64,000 nt of DNA from Acheta domesticus (GCA_031308135.1 JAHLJT010009436.1:162561683-162625682); one strand, 5' to 3'. Positions 10,291 to 21,836 are shown, numbered from the stretch's first letter. Numbers and translations are program-made. The notes: generated from the letters alone by a model not told the origin.

Positions 10291-11902
10291 GCTAAAAACG
10301 AATCAACCAAATTCCAATACGAATTGTAATTGGTTCATGCGAAACTTACGTTCCGGCTTACGTTTGTCATTGTGAACGCTTGTTTTTACGTGTAAATTTT
10401 TACGGCTAAACTTACAGCATTACGTGACGTGTAAGTTTGCATTGTGGATGAGGCCGTACGTCTGCATCGCTGCCACCTCGTCGTTTGCCTTCGGCCACAC
10501 TACGTGTGCGCCTCCTTCGCCACCGTTGCCACAGCGTCGGACCCCTCTCTCTCGCCGCTCCATTACCACTCTTCTAGCTGGCGGCGTAGCTGCTCTGGTT
10601 GCCTCCGTGGGTGGTGCTATTATTCTCCGCAGCATTCGAAATTCATTCAACCGCTCTACCTATTTCATTCAGCATAGGGGCGCGATTCACGCTGATCTGA
10701 AAATACCAACAATAGGAGCAGAAATAAATTGTAGATTCAAATACGTCAAGTTAGAAAATCACATCAATATTTTAGTCATAAATATTCTAGATAATAGTAC
10801 AGAAATATTTCATTATTTCGTCGCAATGCGTTCGTGCTTCTGAGTTTTGTATTATAGACCTAGCCTTTTTGGACTAACTTTTTTATTTTCTCGCCCTTAA
10901 TTTGTAAAAAGAGAAAATATTGTTATGGGGCACCGGAAAACGGCGAATTGAAATTCGCCTCGGACCCGTTTTCCAGGTTTGTTCAAATCTGCTGAAAACC
11001 TTGTATCTATGTTCTTATCCGTATACGTTTTCAAAGTACTTTTTTCTTCTCTGTGCAGAGTAAAATAAATTTACGGAAGTGTTTTCTGAAAATAATTTGA
11101 AATATCCTTTATTTCTCAATACTCAAGTTGTAGATTAAAATTCAGATAAGTACATAACGAAACAAGTCTTACATTTTACTTACAGATTCATTTATTTTCT
11201 ATTTAACAAGCGCTTGTAATAAGTGCTTTATGTCTTTGTTGATGCACCACTTAAACTACCTCACTCAAGTTTATATACACAATTTCAAACCTCTCACACA
11301 AGGACTAATTATAGGGAAGTAGTTTTCATTCCGGGGCATAGAAACTCAAATGGAAAAGTATCTATAATAATACATTTTTGAATTTCTTTCAATATCAAAT
11401 TAATTTTGTCATCAATCTAATGAATCAAATCTTAGCGATTCATTTTAGTCTGCAAAGGAATAACTATTCACAGCATTTCACTACTGTTAGTACCTTAAAA
11501 CACTGAAAAACGTGTTTTTCTAGAATTCATTTACAATATTCTATAAAAGATTTGTTGAAAAATAGTGCCAAACAATTCGTCTTGTCGAGAGAAATCGCAT
11601 AAGTTATGATCAACTCAGTGCTTTAAAGTTTTCAGAATGCATTTTAGGTGCTTACACCCCCTCTACATAATTCTCTTATAATAATGTGCCGAAAAGATCG
11701 GGAATAATGGCCAGTTTTCATCCAATGGTAGACCGAGACGCATTGGGCGGCATCTCTCACTCCCCGAATGCAGACCGGAACACCGGTCTATCCTCACCGT
11801 CCGGCCGGACAAACACTCATTATTCACTTTCTATTTGCAGGACTTGCGCTTTAAAAAATCGACAGACTTCTATTGACATTGCACTAGTTAACTTGAGTTT
11901 AC
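10291..11902. other. No gene recognised; AT-rich with short GC patch
   Basis: A GC-richer piece at 10440-10660 gives a 139-codon frame (10424-10843) with no domain I recognise; in copy 2 it is shortened to 116 codons by a single-base change in a T run, which argues against a protein. The rest is AT-rich and nearly identical in copy 2 (58440-60058). Confidence 0.5.
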
Positions 11903-12110
11903 AAGGCCAGTAGGCCGAGCCAGCCAGTGCAACACGGGGATGTTATCAGTTTCCGAGGCCACTAGGCCGAGCCAGCCAGTGCAGCACGGAGATGGTATCA
12001 GTTTACGAGGCCAGTAGGCTGAACCAGCCAGTGCAACACGAGGATGGTATCAGTTTACGAGGCCAGTAGACCAAGCCGGCCAGTGCAGCATAGGGACGGT
12101 ATCTGGACGC
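11903..12110. repeat. 52-bp tandem repeat, four units
   Basis: Units begin with (A/G)AGGCC at 11903, 11955, 12007 and 12059, exactly 52 bases apart. Shared blocks are CCAGTAGGCCGAGCCAGCC, AGTGCA(A/G)CAC and GTATCAGTTTACGAGG. The array has three units in copy 2. The units differ by only a few bases, so it is young. Confidence 0.95.
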
Positions 12111-12360
12111 GCGGAGACGGCGCGGCGCGCAGGTATTTTCGCAATTGACACCGCAAATGGGGCGCGTCATCGATCTAATCAGCGATACGACCGGATAAAC
12201 AGACGCCCCCGCCCCGCCCCGCCCCCCGCGCCAGCTGTGCCGAGCTCCGCTGCCGGGGCCGGCGGAGATGGGGCTGCTGGCGGCGGCTGATCAATCGCCA
12301 TCAACGCGGCGCCGACCTCTGGGGCGGGGTCAGCGGCGGCGCGCCGGCCTCGCGGGGAGA
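12111..12360. promoter_or_regulatory. CpG-rich islet containing TCGATCTAATCAGCGAT
   Basis: A GC-rich, CpG-dense segment with an embedded AT-rich patch (ATCGATCTAATCAGCG at about 12170) holding a TAATC homeodomain-type core. It is bracketed by two tandem arrays and kept nearly unchanged in copy 2 (60206-60460). Regulatory function is a guess from composition only. Confidence 0.25.
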
Positions 12361-13488
12361 CGGGGAAGGGGAGGATGTTGGAAGTGGTTGGCGTTGGGGA
12401 AGGGGATAGAGGAGGTGGAAGACGCTGGGGAAGAGGATGTTGAAGGACGATGGCGTTGGGAAGGTGGTGGAAGCCGATGTGGAAGGGGATGTTGGAGGAG
12501 GATGGCGTTGGGAAGGTGGAGGTGGCAACTGTTGGGGGAGGATGTTGGAGATTGGCGATGGGGAAGGGCATAGTGGAGGTGGAAGCCATTGGGGAAGGGA
12601 ATGCTGGAGGAGGATGACGTTGGGGAGGGGATGGTGGAGGTGAAAGCCTTTAAGGGAGGGAATGTTGGAGGAGGTCGGTGTTGGGAAAGGGGATGGTGTA
12701 GGTGGAAGCCGGTGAGGAATAGGATGTTGCAGGAGAATCACGTTGGTAAAGTGGATGAGGGAGATGGAAACCGGTGGGGAAGGGGATGTTGGAGCAGGAT
12801 GGCGTTGGGGAAGGGGATGGTCGAGGTGGATGGCTTTTGCGAAGGGAACGTTAGAAGTGGAAGCTGTTGGGGAAGAGGTTATACGTGAATGAGGTTGGAG
12901 AAAGGGATGATGGAAGCGGATAGTTTAAGAAAGATGAGAGCGGAGGTGAATGCCATTGGGAATGGAAGTAGTGGAAAGTACTGATAGAGAAGAGTTATGG
13001 ATGCCGAATGAATGGGTGTTATTGATGATGGGGAAGACGTTAGTAGGGATGAGTGTCTTGAGGAAGGTAATGATGGATGTAGATGATGATATAGAAGTCG
13101 TACAACATGGTGGAAGAGGATAATGGAGGTCGATAACATTGGGGATGGTGATAGAAGAGATTATTGACTTTGGAGAAGAGTGATGGTAGTGTTTAATGTG
13201 GCAGGGAAAAGTGGAACAACCCACGTTTTGTAGAGACAGAACGTTGAAGAAATGGTGGGAATATTAACAACGGTGAAGGACGGGAAAAACGTCAGTGACG
13301 AGCGTGACAGATCTAAGAAAATTATGGAAATGTCGGGGAGCTCGCAGACGGTGTGAAAGAGGAGAGCCGGAGAATCGCATTGGAAATCACGTCTGGTGAA
13401 TTACTGTGGCATACGTGGTAGATGCGAAATATGAAAATATTACGAAGAGCAGACAGCGGAAGTGGGACGAGTTGACAATGGCGAAAGA
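12361..13488. repeat. Purine-rich minisatellite, ~60-bp unit, decaying to the right
   Basis: Units of the type GTTGGAGGAGGATGGCGTTG followed by GGGAAGGGGATGGTGGAGGT recur at about 12603, 12664, 12724, 12787 and 12850, 60-63 bases apart. The phase is recognisable to about 13230, then only the G/A bias remains. The strand is almost free of pyrimidine runs, so frames such as 12589-12888 are spurious. Copy 2 lacks about 230 bp, close to four units, between 12430 and 12711. Confidence 0.85.
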
Positions 13489-14330
13489 GAAGGCACAGGA
13501 AATATATTGAAGAAGGAGGTTCTGAAAAGGATAAAGTATGATAGGTGAGAAAGGGTGATGGTGGTGAATTTAAAAACAGAGTAGCAAAGTTAAAATAATG
13601 AAGTGAACGAAAGCCAGGAATATGTGAAACAATAGACTCAGGTAGAGAGATACCATTAAAGGACTTCGCCGAAGACAGGCGTGTTAACATTGAAAGATAC
13701 AATCGGGTAACAACAAACAGGAAAGAAAAGCAAACTGAGAGAGGAAACATGAACAGAAAGTGGAACGGAAGCGATTTCAGGACTGCAGTGGCAGCGTGTG
13801 GTGGGTTCAGACGCGGGGGTGCGTTCAGAACTGTGGAAACGGGCGAGGGGGGTGGGAGACCGGACTTGCATTGACCCGACCTCCGCCGCCGCCCGCCAGG
13901 GTTAGGATATAACACAATTAGGGGCCGTTTCGCGCAGCTGATTCGCGGCCGGCGAGGGACGTGAGCGGGTGGGGGCGGGGGCTGGGGTGGGGGCAGGGCG
14001 GTAATGAAACGCCCGCCGCCCGCCCCGGGCAGCCAGGGACCTTTCGACCCATCCCCTCCCGCCGCCGCCGATGTCCGCGTGTAGATAAGCTAATTGCTTC
14101 GCCTGCTGTCCGGTGTCGCGGCGGGCTACGAACCGAGGACCCTGGATGACGGGCGGTGCGAGGTGAAGTTTTGGGGCGCCGGGGGCCGTCTGATGGGGCT
14201 GTACGTGAGGGGAGAATTGGGAAGAACGAGAAGGGCAGACGGCGGGCGCGTAGGAAATATGCCCGTCCTCACAAGGACATCCTGGATGCGGGAAATGGCG
14301 TTTGGAGCAACGCAGTATTCAGTTCAAGGT
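13489..14330. other. Right flank of copy 1; GC-rich patch, no gene recognised
   Basis: The purine-biased sequence continues to about 13860. Bases 13860-14280 are GC-rich and CpG-dense, with an AT-rich insert GATAAGCTAATTGC at about 14082 (GATA plus TAATT cores). The long minus-strand frame 13322-13915 is the shadow of the purine bias. No equivalent is visible after the 100-N gap that ends copy 2. Confidence 0.4.
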
Positions 14331-14655
14331 AAGTTCAAGTGTTTGAGTGAACATATATGCTGCAAAGACACGATAAATATTGATATAATATGATATCAAC
14401 AGAATTTTTATCATCAATCAGTTGAAAGAAAGAAAAATTGCCGAAGAACCTACGGATAGTTTAACGTCATGACTCTTCATCTGAAATGTACGGTCTGTGC
14501 AATGAAAAGAGAGAGGACGCGGACAGTATAATGCATCTAAAATAATTTATGCACAGCTTACAGTCCTGTGGAACTCAGTGTTCGAGGCTGATACAAACTA
14601 GTATAAGATTTGGAGGGGATGCATGTAAAATTCATTGAGTATGTCAGGAATTTTT
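14331..14655. other. AT-rich sequence; nothing recognised
   Basis: No frame, repeat border or motif that I can support. Confidence 0.5.
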
Positions 14656-15110
14656 TGTAAAGGGGTGTGCCAACTTCACCCTTTTGCAAGTCCCTTTAAG
14701 TCCGTCATTTTGATTGCGAATTCCCTGCTTTGTGTGACTTGGCCAAAACGTTTTAATTACGTTTTAATTAAAGAACTTGGGCTCATCGTGGACAAAACGG
14801 TAGTATGTTCGCAAATGAGAAATTGTCTTGTGGGAGAGCTACAGGATTTCCTGGCTTCGACTTAAGCAAAACTTTTTACAAATAGGGCAAAAATGGGTAA
14901 AACTCTGCTAGAACTTGGTGTGTTCAAATTTCAAAATTCTCAAGTAAGGGTGTTAGTTCACTGTAAAGTCCAAAATTTGATTTGCAATTTCCGGTGTTGT
15001 GTGATTTTTGTATAACGTTTTTGAGGTTGGTCAAACTTCGGCAAAACTTTGGTGTAGGTCATTCGATTTTCCTGACAAAGTAGGGGTACCAACTTTACCC
15101 GCCTAGAATA
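14656..15110 (+). repeat. Old, diverged direct repeats of unclassified type
   Basis: Blocks starting AAGGGGTGTGCCAACTTCACC (14657), AAGTAAGGGTGTTAGTTCACT (14942) and AAAGTAGGGGTACCAACTTTA (15079) introduce related text (TTTGATT-GC-AATT-CC-G-TGTGTGA, AAAACTTTG). Divergence is high, so this is probably a decayed mobile-element fragment with internal repeats. Confidence 0.4.
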
Positions 15111-15429
15111 TTGATATAGTAAAAATTAATGCGGACAATCATTTAAAACAATTGCTGTATAAAAAGAAAGAGACGTTGCATTCGGGGAAGATCAGCAACA
15201 TGTCTCAAGTTCATCGTAAGGTAGTGAAAAGAAAGCAAGAGATTGGAGGGAGGGGAGTGAGCGGAGAAAAATGGCGAAGCGAAGGTTAACAATTGCAGCT
15301 TATGGTAGCAAGGAGAATAATCTGAGCGTTCCGAAGGAAAGAGGGCAGTTACAGAGGAGCGTGAAGTGGAATATCAGAGGGAGAAAGAGGAGGCTCCGGA
15401 TTAGCGCAGTGTTGTCTCGGGGACCGGAA

Positions 15430-15996
15430 TGATTCATTGATTGATGTTTCCGGGCGCGTCAACTGTTTAGGTTATTAGCCTCGTAACTGTAGTGCGTGTT
15501 TTTTCTCGGGAGGTGGCGATGATCTTTTCCCCGCTGGATAGCGAGATCTGGCGCCGACCAAACCGTCGACTAACAGGGTTAACATCCCCTCAATCAGTTA
15601 TCTCTCACCAGCTGGGTTCTGCCCCAGCCGGGACAAGCTGTGAACTCCTGACCGGTCTCCCGGCATGTGTGGAAGTGTAGTGCATGATAGTGTAAGTGTG
15701 TGTGTAAGAGGAGAGAATAGAACAAGACAGAGAAAGGAAAAATCGCGCGCGGTCCGTGGCCCATTTGTTAGGGTACTGCTCAGGCTTTCGCCTGGTGTTG
15801 ATCGGAGAAACCACGGAAAACTATCGATCAGAGCAGCCGGCCGCTAGAATTCTCCTCCAGACAGCGACTGAATTCGACCTAGCTGAGAAGCTAGTGTCGA
15901 AAATCCTATCGCCTAGGATTGGGACTCGAACCTAGGATTGCAGAGGGATTGCAGTGACATCAGGTTGATGCACTGAGTCATCTCTCCCGCATCATG
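15430..15996 (-). mobile_element. SINE family A, near full length
   Basis: The most complete copy, about 565 bp. On the minus strand it runs from the head GGGAGAGATGACTCAGTGCATC (A-box-like, ending near 15995), through the B box AGGTTCGAGTCCC (about 15921-15934), the GGAGGAGAATTCTAG module, the TACACACAC stretch, CCGGGAGACCGGTCAGGAG, and the GGCGCCAGATCTCG module, to GTTGACGCGCCCGGAAACATC and an ATCA-type tail at 15430. The B box matches the pol III consensus GGTTCGANTCC. The length and modular build suggest a composite SINE. No coding capacity is expected. Confidence 0.8.
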
Positions 15997-16132
15997 ATGC
16001 ATCATGATAGAGAACTTCTGGCGAGGCGTCGCCCAGCTACATCTGCATTCTCACGCCCGGCGATCTATATTAGGGCTACAGCCGAAGGAAACTTGTGCAC
16101 TGACGTTACATCCCTTTGCGTTCTTTCTATTC

Positions 16133-16557
16133 AAGGTGTGTCCAACTTCCAAGCCCTCACGGGCCAAACCTAAAACTTTTAATATGGTCGCGGGCCATAT
16201 TTTCATTACCCGGGCAACCCACATCTGACTTCCCCGTTCTGTTGATCTCGGCACTTTGCCCGGCTGCTCTGATATGGGTGGCCGGGGGGGGGAAGGAACC
16301 GTGCGTAATATCTGGCTGTACTATGCATAATGCAGGAAACACATCGGGATGGTTTTGAATTCTGAATACACTAGAAAAAATCTTTAAATCTACATTTAAC
16401 CAATTTTACATTAAGAGGAATTTGACCCCGACAGGGCACATGCGCTCGCCGCACAATGTTCGCGCCCAGTAGGGATGAAATGGACTTTAACTTTTGACTA
16501 AAAACCTTTCGCGGGCCACAATAAATGGCGTCGCGGGCCGTCATTTGGACAGTCCTG
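16133..16557 (+). mobile_element. hAT-type MITE (425 bp) with 8-bp target duplication
   Basis: The left end AAGGTGTGTCCAA and the reverse complement of the right end CAGGACTGTCCAA agree at 10 of 13 positions. Flanks TTCTATTC (16125-16132) and TTCTAGTC (16558-16565) form an 8-bp target duplication with one mismatch, as expected for hAT. Subterminal blocks GTCGCGGGCCATATT (left) and CGCGGGCCACAATAAATGGCG (right) resemble the CGCGGGCCAC blocks common in hAT elements of many animals. No transposase frame is present. A SINE lies 137 bp to its left. Confidence 0.75.
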
Positions 16558-17300
16558 TTCTAGTCATTAGTTGGTGTGCCCTAATTCAGTCAAACGTTCT
16601 CTGCCGCTGGAGCTGACAACTTTGAACACTCACTACTGTGTTATTGCTCGCGAACATGCTTCCTTCAATTGATTACGGCTTAAGGGTCTCTGAATAGCGC
16701 CAACAACTTCCCGCCGACCATTCGTCTCTTGCAACGTCCGTACCTATTTTCAGCATTTACCTATTATTGGTTTTCAAGGCATCCTATTACCTCTCTGTGC
16801 ATTTGTGTGACCCAAAATGCTCCGATTTATGCAAATTCATCTTAAGATGAGTTGTGAATAAAAAATATAACTTCATCGTGAGATTCGGTATTGCATACTG
16901 ATCTCCTGAGCATTGTCAATTTTTTCCCCTAAAAATAAGAAATAAAATGTTTATTTCTTATTCGTAACATTTACAAATTACAATTATTCGTAATGTAATT
17001 ATTATTATTTATATTTATCTAATTCTGTATGTGTTGATTTCTGCAGTTTAAAAATAATTTGTCTCTTCAACATGCCTTAATAGTGTTGTTAAAATTTTCT
17101 ATTATATTTCAATTAGATGATAAATTTTAATAGCCTTGATCACATACTCGCATTAACTGGGAATTGCCAATAACACCTAATTTGAGGTTCTTGCATAATT
17201 TTCGACCTTTGCGTACAATTTGTCGTAGATCAATCGCGTCACACATTCTGACTCAGAGCATCGTTTGTGTTATCATTTCCTCCTCTGCCATCACCACCAG
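16558..17300. other. AT-rich sequence; nothing recognised
   Basis: No frame over 60 codons with plausible composition, and no repeat I can match inside the window. Confidence 0.5.
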
Positions 17301-18355
17301 CAACACCACAACCGCTACTTTGACACTCATTCGACCGCCGCCGGTGAGGCTTCGGCTTCGTCGCCCTAATTCTGCCCACCCACACCTCCGCGCCACTCCC
17401 CCGCGCTGCCCCGCCCCGCCCCTTGGCCGGTGACTCGCTCCCTTGGGGCCCACTTCATTAACGGAGTAGCCGTGACAGGCAGCGCTCGCCCGCCGCGCGA
17501 CTCGACCGGCCGACTATTCGATTCCCAGCGCTGATGGCGGCTGCCAATGGACCTCTGATCTGAGGCCGCCCCGCCACCGCCCCCGCCCCCGCCCACTCCA
17601 ACGCCGCCCGGCACGTCATCTCCGCTGCCTCCACCGCATCCACCAACGCTCGTATCCCCGCCTCCCGTCCTCCCCGCCTCTCATCCTCCGTCTCCCAACC
17701 TTCCCGCGTCCCGTCCTCTCCGCATCCCGTCCTCCCCGACTCCCGTCCTCCCTGCCTCCCGTCCTCCCCACCTCCCATTCTACCCGCCACCCATCCTCTC
17801 CGCTACCCATCCCTCGCCTCCCATTCTACCCGCCTTTCATCCTCCCCGTCTCCCATTCTCCTCGCCTCTCACACAACTGCCTCCCGCGCCTTATTCTCCC
17901 TCACCCCCGCCTCCCACTTCCTCCTCCCAAACCCCCACCTCCCAAACCCCACCTCGCACCGCTTCCCACACACTCCTCTCGCGTCACCCAACGCCCTCCC
18001 TCGCCATCTTCAGCGCCTGCCGCTGCCGCCGCCACGCCCACTAGCCCCGCGGTCGTTCTCGGTGAGGTGTCGTGTGATTTTCCTCATTGTGCGCCGTCAA
18101 ATGAGACCGTTTGTGACGGACGAGGCCGCTTTGTGCGTCGTCGCGCGGGGTTTTTCTCCGTCGCCCGCGCAGCGCTGCGGCACGCGCGGTGGCTTGTGGC
18201 CGCGCGGATCAATTCAGCGCCCACGCACTGCGCGCGCGCTGCATTATTGCGCGCTCCTTATAATTAGCGTCGGCCGAGATCACTTGTTGGCTGCGTGGAG
18301 CGTGGACGGCGACCTGCCGTTGCACGTGGATGCTGGGGGCGTAGGGTGAAATATG
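17301..18355. promoter_or_regulatory. CpG-rich islet with C-rich minisatellite
   Basis: Bases 17330-17640 and 18000-18350 are GC-rich and CpG-dense. Bases 17640-17960 are a short-unit pyrimidine array (CTCCCGTCCTCCCCGC-type, about 15-16 bp). Near the right edge CTTATAATTAGCGTCGGCC (about 18250) places a TAATTA homeodomain core in GC-rich surroundings. This could be a promoter or enhancer of a gene outside the window, but no exon is visible. Frames here (17164-17433, 17458-17790) are low-complexity shadows. Confidence 0.3.
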
Positions 18356-19285
18356 CTGGTGGAAGATTCCGTCAAAATAATTAAGCTACTTATAGAACAG
18401 CGGATTCGATGATTGTGAATTGATGCCAGTGGGATTTGTGTTTCTAATTAGATAATGGGTATGAATCACGATAAGAAAAATGTTGTACTCTTCATTGGCA
18501 ATATTTTTGCACGTTATGAATATGGTTAGTGTCAACAAACAGCGCGGTCTTGATTTCTTCTGATTTATATCTCGTAAAAAATTCCATTTTTGTATGAACA
18601 ATAATATTTGCAAGCGAGATAGTGTATCTTTTAATCTCGCTTCCGAATAAATTTCTTATATTTCAATGCATGGGATGGTAAACATTTTTGTGAAAAACTT
18701 TAAATATGAGTTCAATAGATTGCTGAGTAACGAAGAGAATGAGGAAAAGTAAGATACAATTTTCTTTCAGTGTATTTGTGTGAGTATAAGTATTTGTGTA
18801 AAATCATACGTATAAAACCAAATACAGTTATGGCATTTTTATACATTATTTCCACGATGATTTGAAAGAGCGTATATGACGTATTGTAAATAAAATAAAA
18901 TACTATTAGTTAGCAAGGAAAATAAAACTGGTTCCGCAGTTTGCGATGTTACTGTAATGTAATTATTATTTTCATGTGAAGCAGACTGATTTTTTAAATA
19001 TTTAATAGGGTTGCCGCTCCAATGGTGTCAATTAGTTTTGTGGACTTGTTTCTATTTCCAGTCCAATTTATTTTTTATATTATTGTGCAAAGTTACAGTA
19101 TTTCGATTACAGTATTTCGTTTGACAGGCTAGTGGCGTAGAGAGATTTTCCTACATTGCCATCAGTAGCTTGCGGAGGAAAAGCTCCGAACTCATTAGCA
19201 AACGATACTTATATGGCATTTTAATTTCAGCGGTAAAATTATGTATCAACCTTAGAATTGTTAGAAAAAAGCCTCCATTTATGAT
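18356..19285. other. AT-rich sequence; nothing recognised
   Basis: Low GC, frequent stops in all frames, and no matched repeat. Confidence 0.5.
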
Positions 19286-19289
19286 ATGG

Positions 19290-19460
19290 GTATTTACAAC
19301 GTTTGGAGAGTGAGCGACTGCCAAGGAAGGTGTGGGAATACAATCCTGAAGAAAGTAGGTATAGGAGAAGACCATGCAAGAACTGAGAAGATAAATGATG
19401 GCAGCGAGAGATGTAGAAGACGGCTGGAAAGATCGAAAGAAAGGGAGAGTAGGCAGCGAG
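19290..19460 (+). pseudogene. LINE remnant, C-terminal tail of an RTE-like or related reverse transcriptase
   Basis: Translating from about 19298, NVWRVS is followed, after a one-base frame change near 19314, by RLPRKVWEYNPEES and then a basic RYRRRPCK stretch. This is the usual C-terminal signature of several non-LTR retrotransposon polyproteins (H-x-x-R-M-x-x-x-R-L-P-K-x-x-L-x-W-x-P-x-G-x-R-x-x-G-R-P). Three in-frame stops follow (about 19377-19425). Only about 55 residues remain; the catalytic domain is absent, so this is a 5'-truncated dead copy. Assignment to a clade is uncertain. Similarity was judged by pattern, not by a search. Confidence 0.55.
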
Positions 19461-19742
19461 AAATAATAACCAATTGCGTTGCTTCAGTTGATGTCACCTG
19501 GGGCGAAGCTGATGATGTCACCCTCCCCCCATAAAAAAGTATAAAATATCTATTGCTGCATTGATTGCACATTAGTTTATTAAAAATACAAACGTATTGG
19601 CACATGATAGAATGTTGTAATACATTATAAAAACTATGTAAATAGGAATAATTGCAAAATAATTATAATTAAATCATAATCTGTGCTTATGATTTAAATG
19701 TATACATATTAAATTAATATAATAATTTTAAATGAACCATAA
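19461..19742. other. AT-rich spacer
   Basis: Possibly includes the 3' tail of the LINE remnant (TGATGTCACCTGGGGCGAAGC near 19490, similar to GATGTCACCCCTAGAGTGG at 21434). No other feature. Confidence 0.35.
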
Positions 19743-21313
19743 CTAGCGATACTACAGAATGGCACAGACTTTCCCGTATCAGTTTTCTATTTCCTTGGGT
19801 CTTCCCTAGCTATTCGGAATTGCCACATACTCTTTCTTGCCAGCTGTCATCTATCACCGCCAAAAGTACATTTCTTTTCATTTTCTTATTGGTATAACGG
19901 AAATATTAATTTTAGAATATTAAAGAACACAAAAACCTAGTCATAAATGGCAATTTTCTTTTAAAAAGTATGTGCCTTTAAAAGAAAATGGCGTTTTAGC
20001 GCTACTAAATATGCGAAATTTGAAGCTCATTTTCACAGAAAATGTTTGAGTTTTCAAAATACTTTATTTAAAGTTCTATATAGCACTTACACTCACAAAT
20101 ATAGTAATGTTTACAAATTGCCCGTAATGTGCATATTAAAGATGTGACAGATCTTTCAAAAAATTTACAATTATCTAATTTTTGAAAAAACAAAAAAATA
20201 ACCAAAATAAACTTTACGCTATACTAAAGAGTGTAATTAGCACTATCCGTTACAAAAGTCTGAAGAAAAAATTTGCAGCCATATATGAGAAACTGGCGTT
20301 TGAGCGTTTCTGAAAATGCGAAATTTTGAGCTACTTTTCACAGAAAACGGTTGTGTTTTCGAGAAACTTTACTTGACATTATTTAAAGCGTACTCTTAAA
20401 TAAAATAATGTGAAAAAAGCCGCCAATGTAAATATTATTGACGTGAGAAACATGTGAAAAACTTTATATTTTTATAATTATTGAAAAAAAACCAACCTAT
20501 AGAGCAATATGACTTGTATCGCATCTGTTAGAGTACATTTTCACTATCCCTACCAAACGTTCAAAGAAAAAATTTGGAGCCGTTGTCGAGAAAATCTTCT
20601 TTTGTAATTTCTTTAAATCTCACATATTCCACGCAATATTGCACGAAAACTACTAAAATTTTGAAAAAACATTTACATGACCTTTATGAAAGAACTTAAT
20701 ATGCAGAACAAATTTTATTTGAAGAAAAAAATCTCTTCAATTTTGTAGCTGGAGTAAGACGCCGAAATAATTCAAACTTTCACATTTTCGATAATTCAGA
20801 GTTATCTGTGAAAATCGGACCTATGCCATGTTAATAAGTGTATTTTATTCCATTCACACAAGAAATTTAAAGATAAAATTTGGAACCGCTTTTGAGAAAA
20901 TGTTGAAAATCCCCGAGGGGCTTCATGTAAAGTACCCCCAAATTTTGAAGAATCTTTTTCAAAATCTCAAAGCTTCGACTAGAACCAGATCGACCAGGGA
21001 ATATACATTTTGGAAGAAATCGTACATATAGTTTAGGCGCTAGCAGTGTGTGTCTGTGCTAACGGACAGACGGACGTTTTCCTTTCAATTGGTTTTCGAT
21101 ATCAAGTACCCACAAAAGAGGGGTCATGCTACACCGTGTGTTAGGTTTTTTTTTCTTAATTTAGCAACTGCTTTTATCCCCTTTTTCGTTTTCACGGCCC
21201 GGCAATTAATTTTTTTCTGCCGAAAATTCGCCTTTTTTTTCGCGCAGCATTACATAACTTTCCCTACACTTATATCACTCCATGTATACGTACGTATACG
21301 GGAAAGTAAAACT
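19743..21313 (+). mobile_element. Dispersed ~300-bp-module element, full copy
   Basis: 5' end CTAGCGATACTACAGAATGG. Inverted repeat ACTTTCCCGTAT at 19768-19779 and its reverse complement at 21296-21307. The 3' palindrome GTATACGTACGTATAC is at 21284-21299. The interior holds diverged tandem modules whose phase mark GAAAATGG/GAGAAA(A/C)T falls at about 19986, 20288, 20589 and 20894, a spacing of 302, 301 and 305. Each module carries GAAATTT-GAGCT-ATTTTCACAGAAAA, then GTGAGA-AT-TTTCAAAAAATTTACA-like text. A GGACAGACGGACG stretch precedes the 3' end. No frame is longer than 99 codons, so it is non-autonomous. The superfamily is unknown. Confidence 0.8.
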
Positions 21314-21836
21314 TATGTAATTCCAACAATAAAATTTTCAAACTACTAAAACTAAGAAAACTAACTATTAATAATAAAATGTTTAAGTAAATGATTTAAA
21401 TTTTGTAATTCCAACTATAAAATAATTTAATTGATGTCACCCCTAGAGTGGTGTCACCCGGGGCGTGTCGCCCCCTGCCCCTCCTACCTAGCCACTGATG
21501 GTAACAGCTGTAGAATATTCGCTTTACTACTACTTACTCCTACAAAATTCCATGCTTAATTCTTTCAAGTGTCACATAATTCAGGTATTATATTTCTATT
21601 GATTTGCAATAAACATTCCTATTCACTGAATACCCTATTATTTTTTTAATAATTTGATGAGTTTTCAAAATATTGTTTGAAATTTAATATTTAATTATAA
21701 ACAGTTTAGAAACGGTCCCCTTGTGAGCCCCAATATTGGCGCGGACATAGTATCGGAGTGCACACATTTGTCCTAAGAGGGTCGTCACTCCGTCGATCTT
21801 CGGTGCACTCCGGGGGCGTCGTTATTCAAATGTATA
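21314..21836. other. AT-rich spacer turning GC-rich; nothing recognised
   Basis: AT-rich to about 21710. Then a GC-richer stretch (GTATCGGAGTGCACACATTTG, CGTCGATCTTCGGTGCACTCC) contains a short inverted repeat GGAGTGCAC / GTGCACTCC. It continues on the other side of the MITE that begins at 21837. Confidence 0.4.

Larger units (their letters stand above)
1131..13488 (+). repeat. Large direct duplication, copy 1 (12,358 bp)
   Basis: Homology to 49200-61367 starts at ACCATCCATCG and continues collinearly to GACAATGGCGAAAGA. In stretches aligned by eye the copies differ by roughly one base in 50-200, plus indels that mostly fall in tandem arrays. Copy 1 has four units of the 52-bp array against three in copy 2, about 230 bp more of the purine minisatellite, and about 43 bp more in the SINE CA-rich stretch. 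It lacks a 26-bp piece of the minus-strand SINE and a 40-bp tailed insertion present in copy 2. Sequence continues past 13488, while copy 2 is cut by a run of N, so the duplication may extend further. Alternative explanations are an unmerged second haplotype or a scaffolding error. Confidence 0.93.

Noticed and set aside
11903..12110. CRISPR array
   Set aside because: The 52-bp units are repeated in full with no unique spacers, and the sequence is eukaryotic.
12361..13488. Frames of 86-146 codons in the minisatellite and 197 codons at 13322-13915
   Set aside because: Direct consequence of strand-biased purine-rich repeats.
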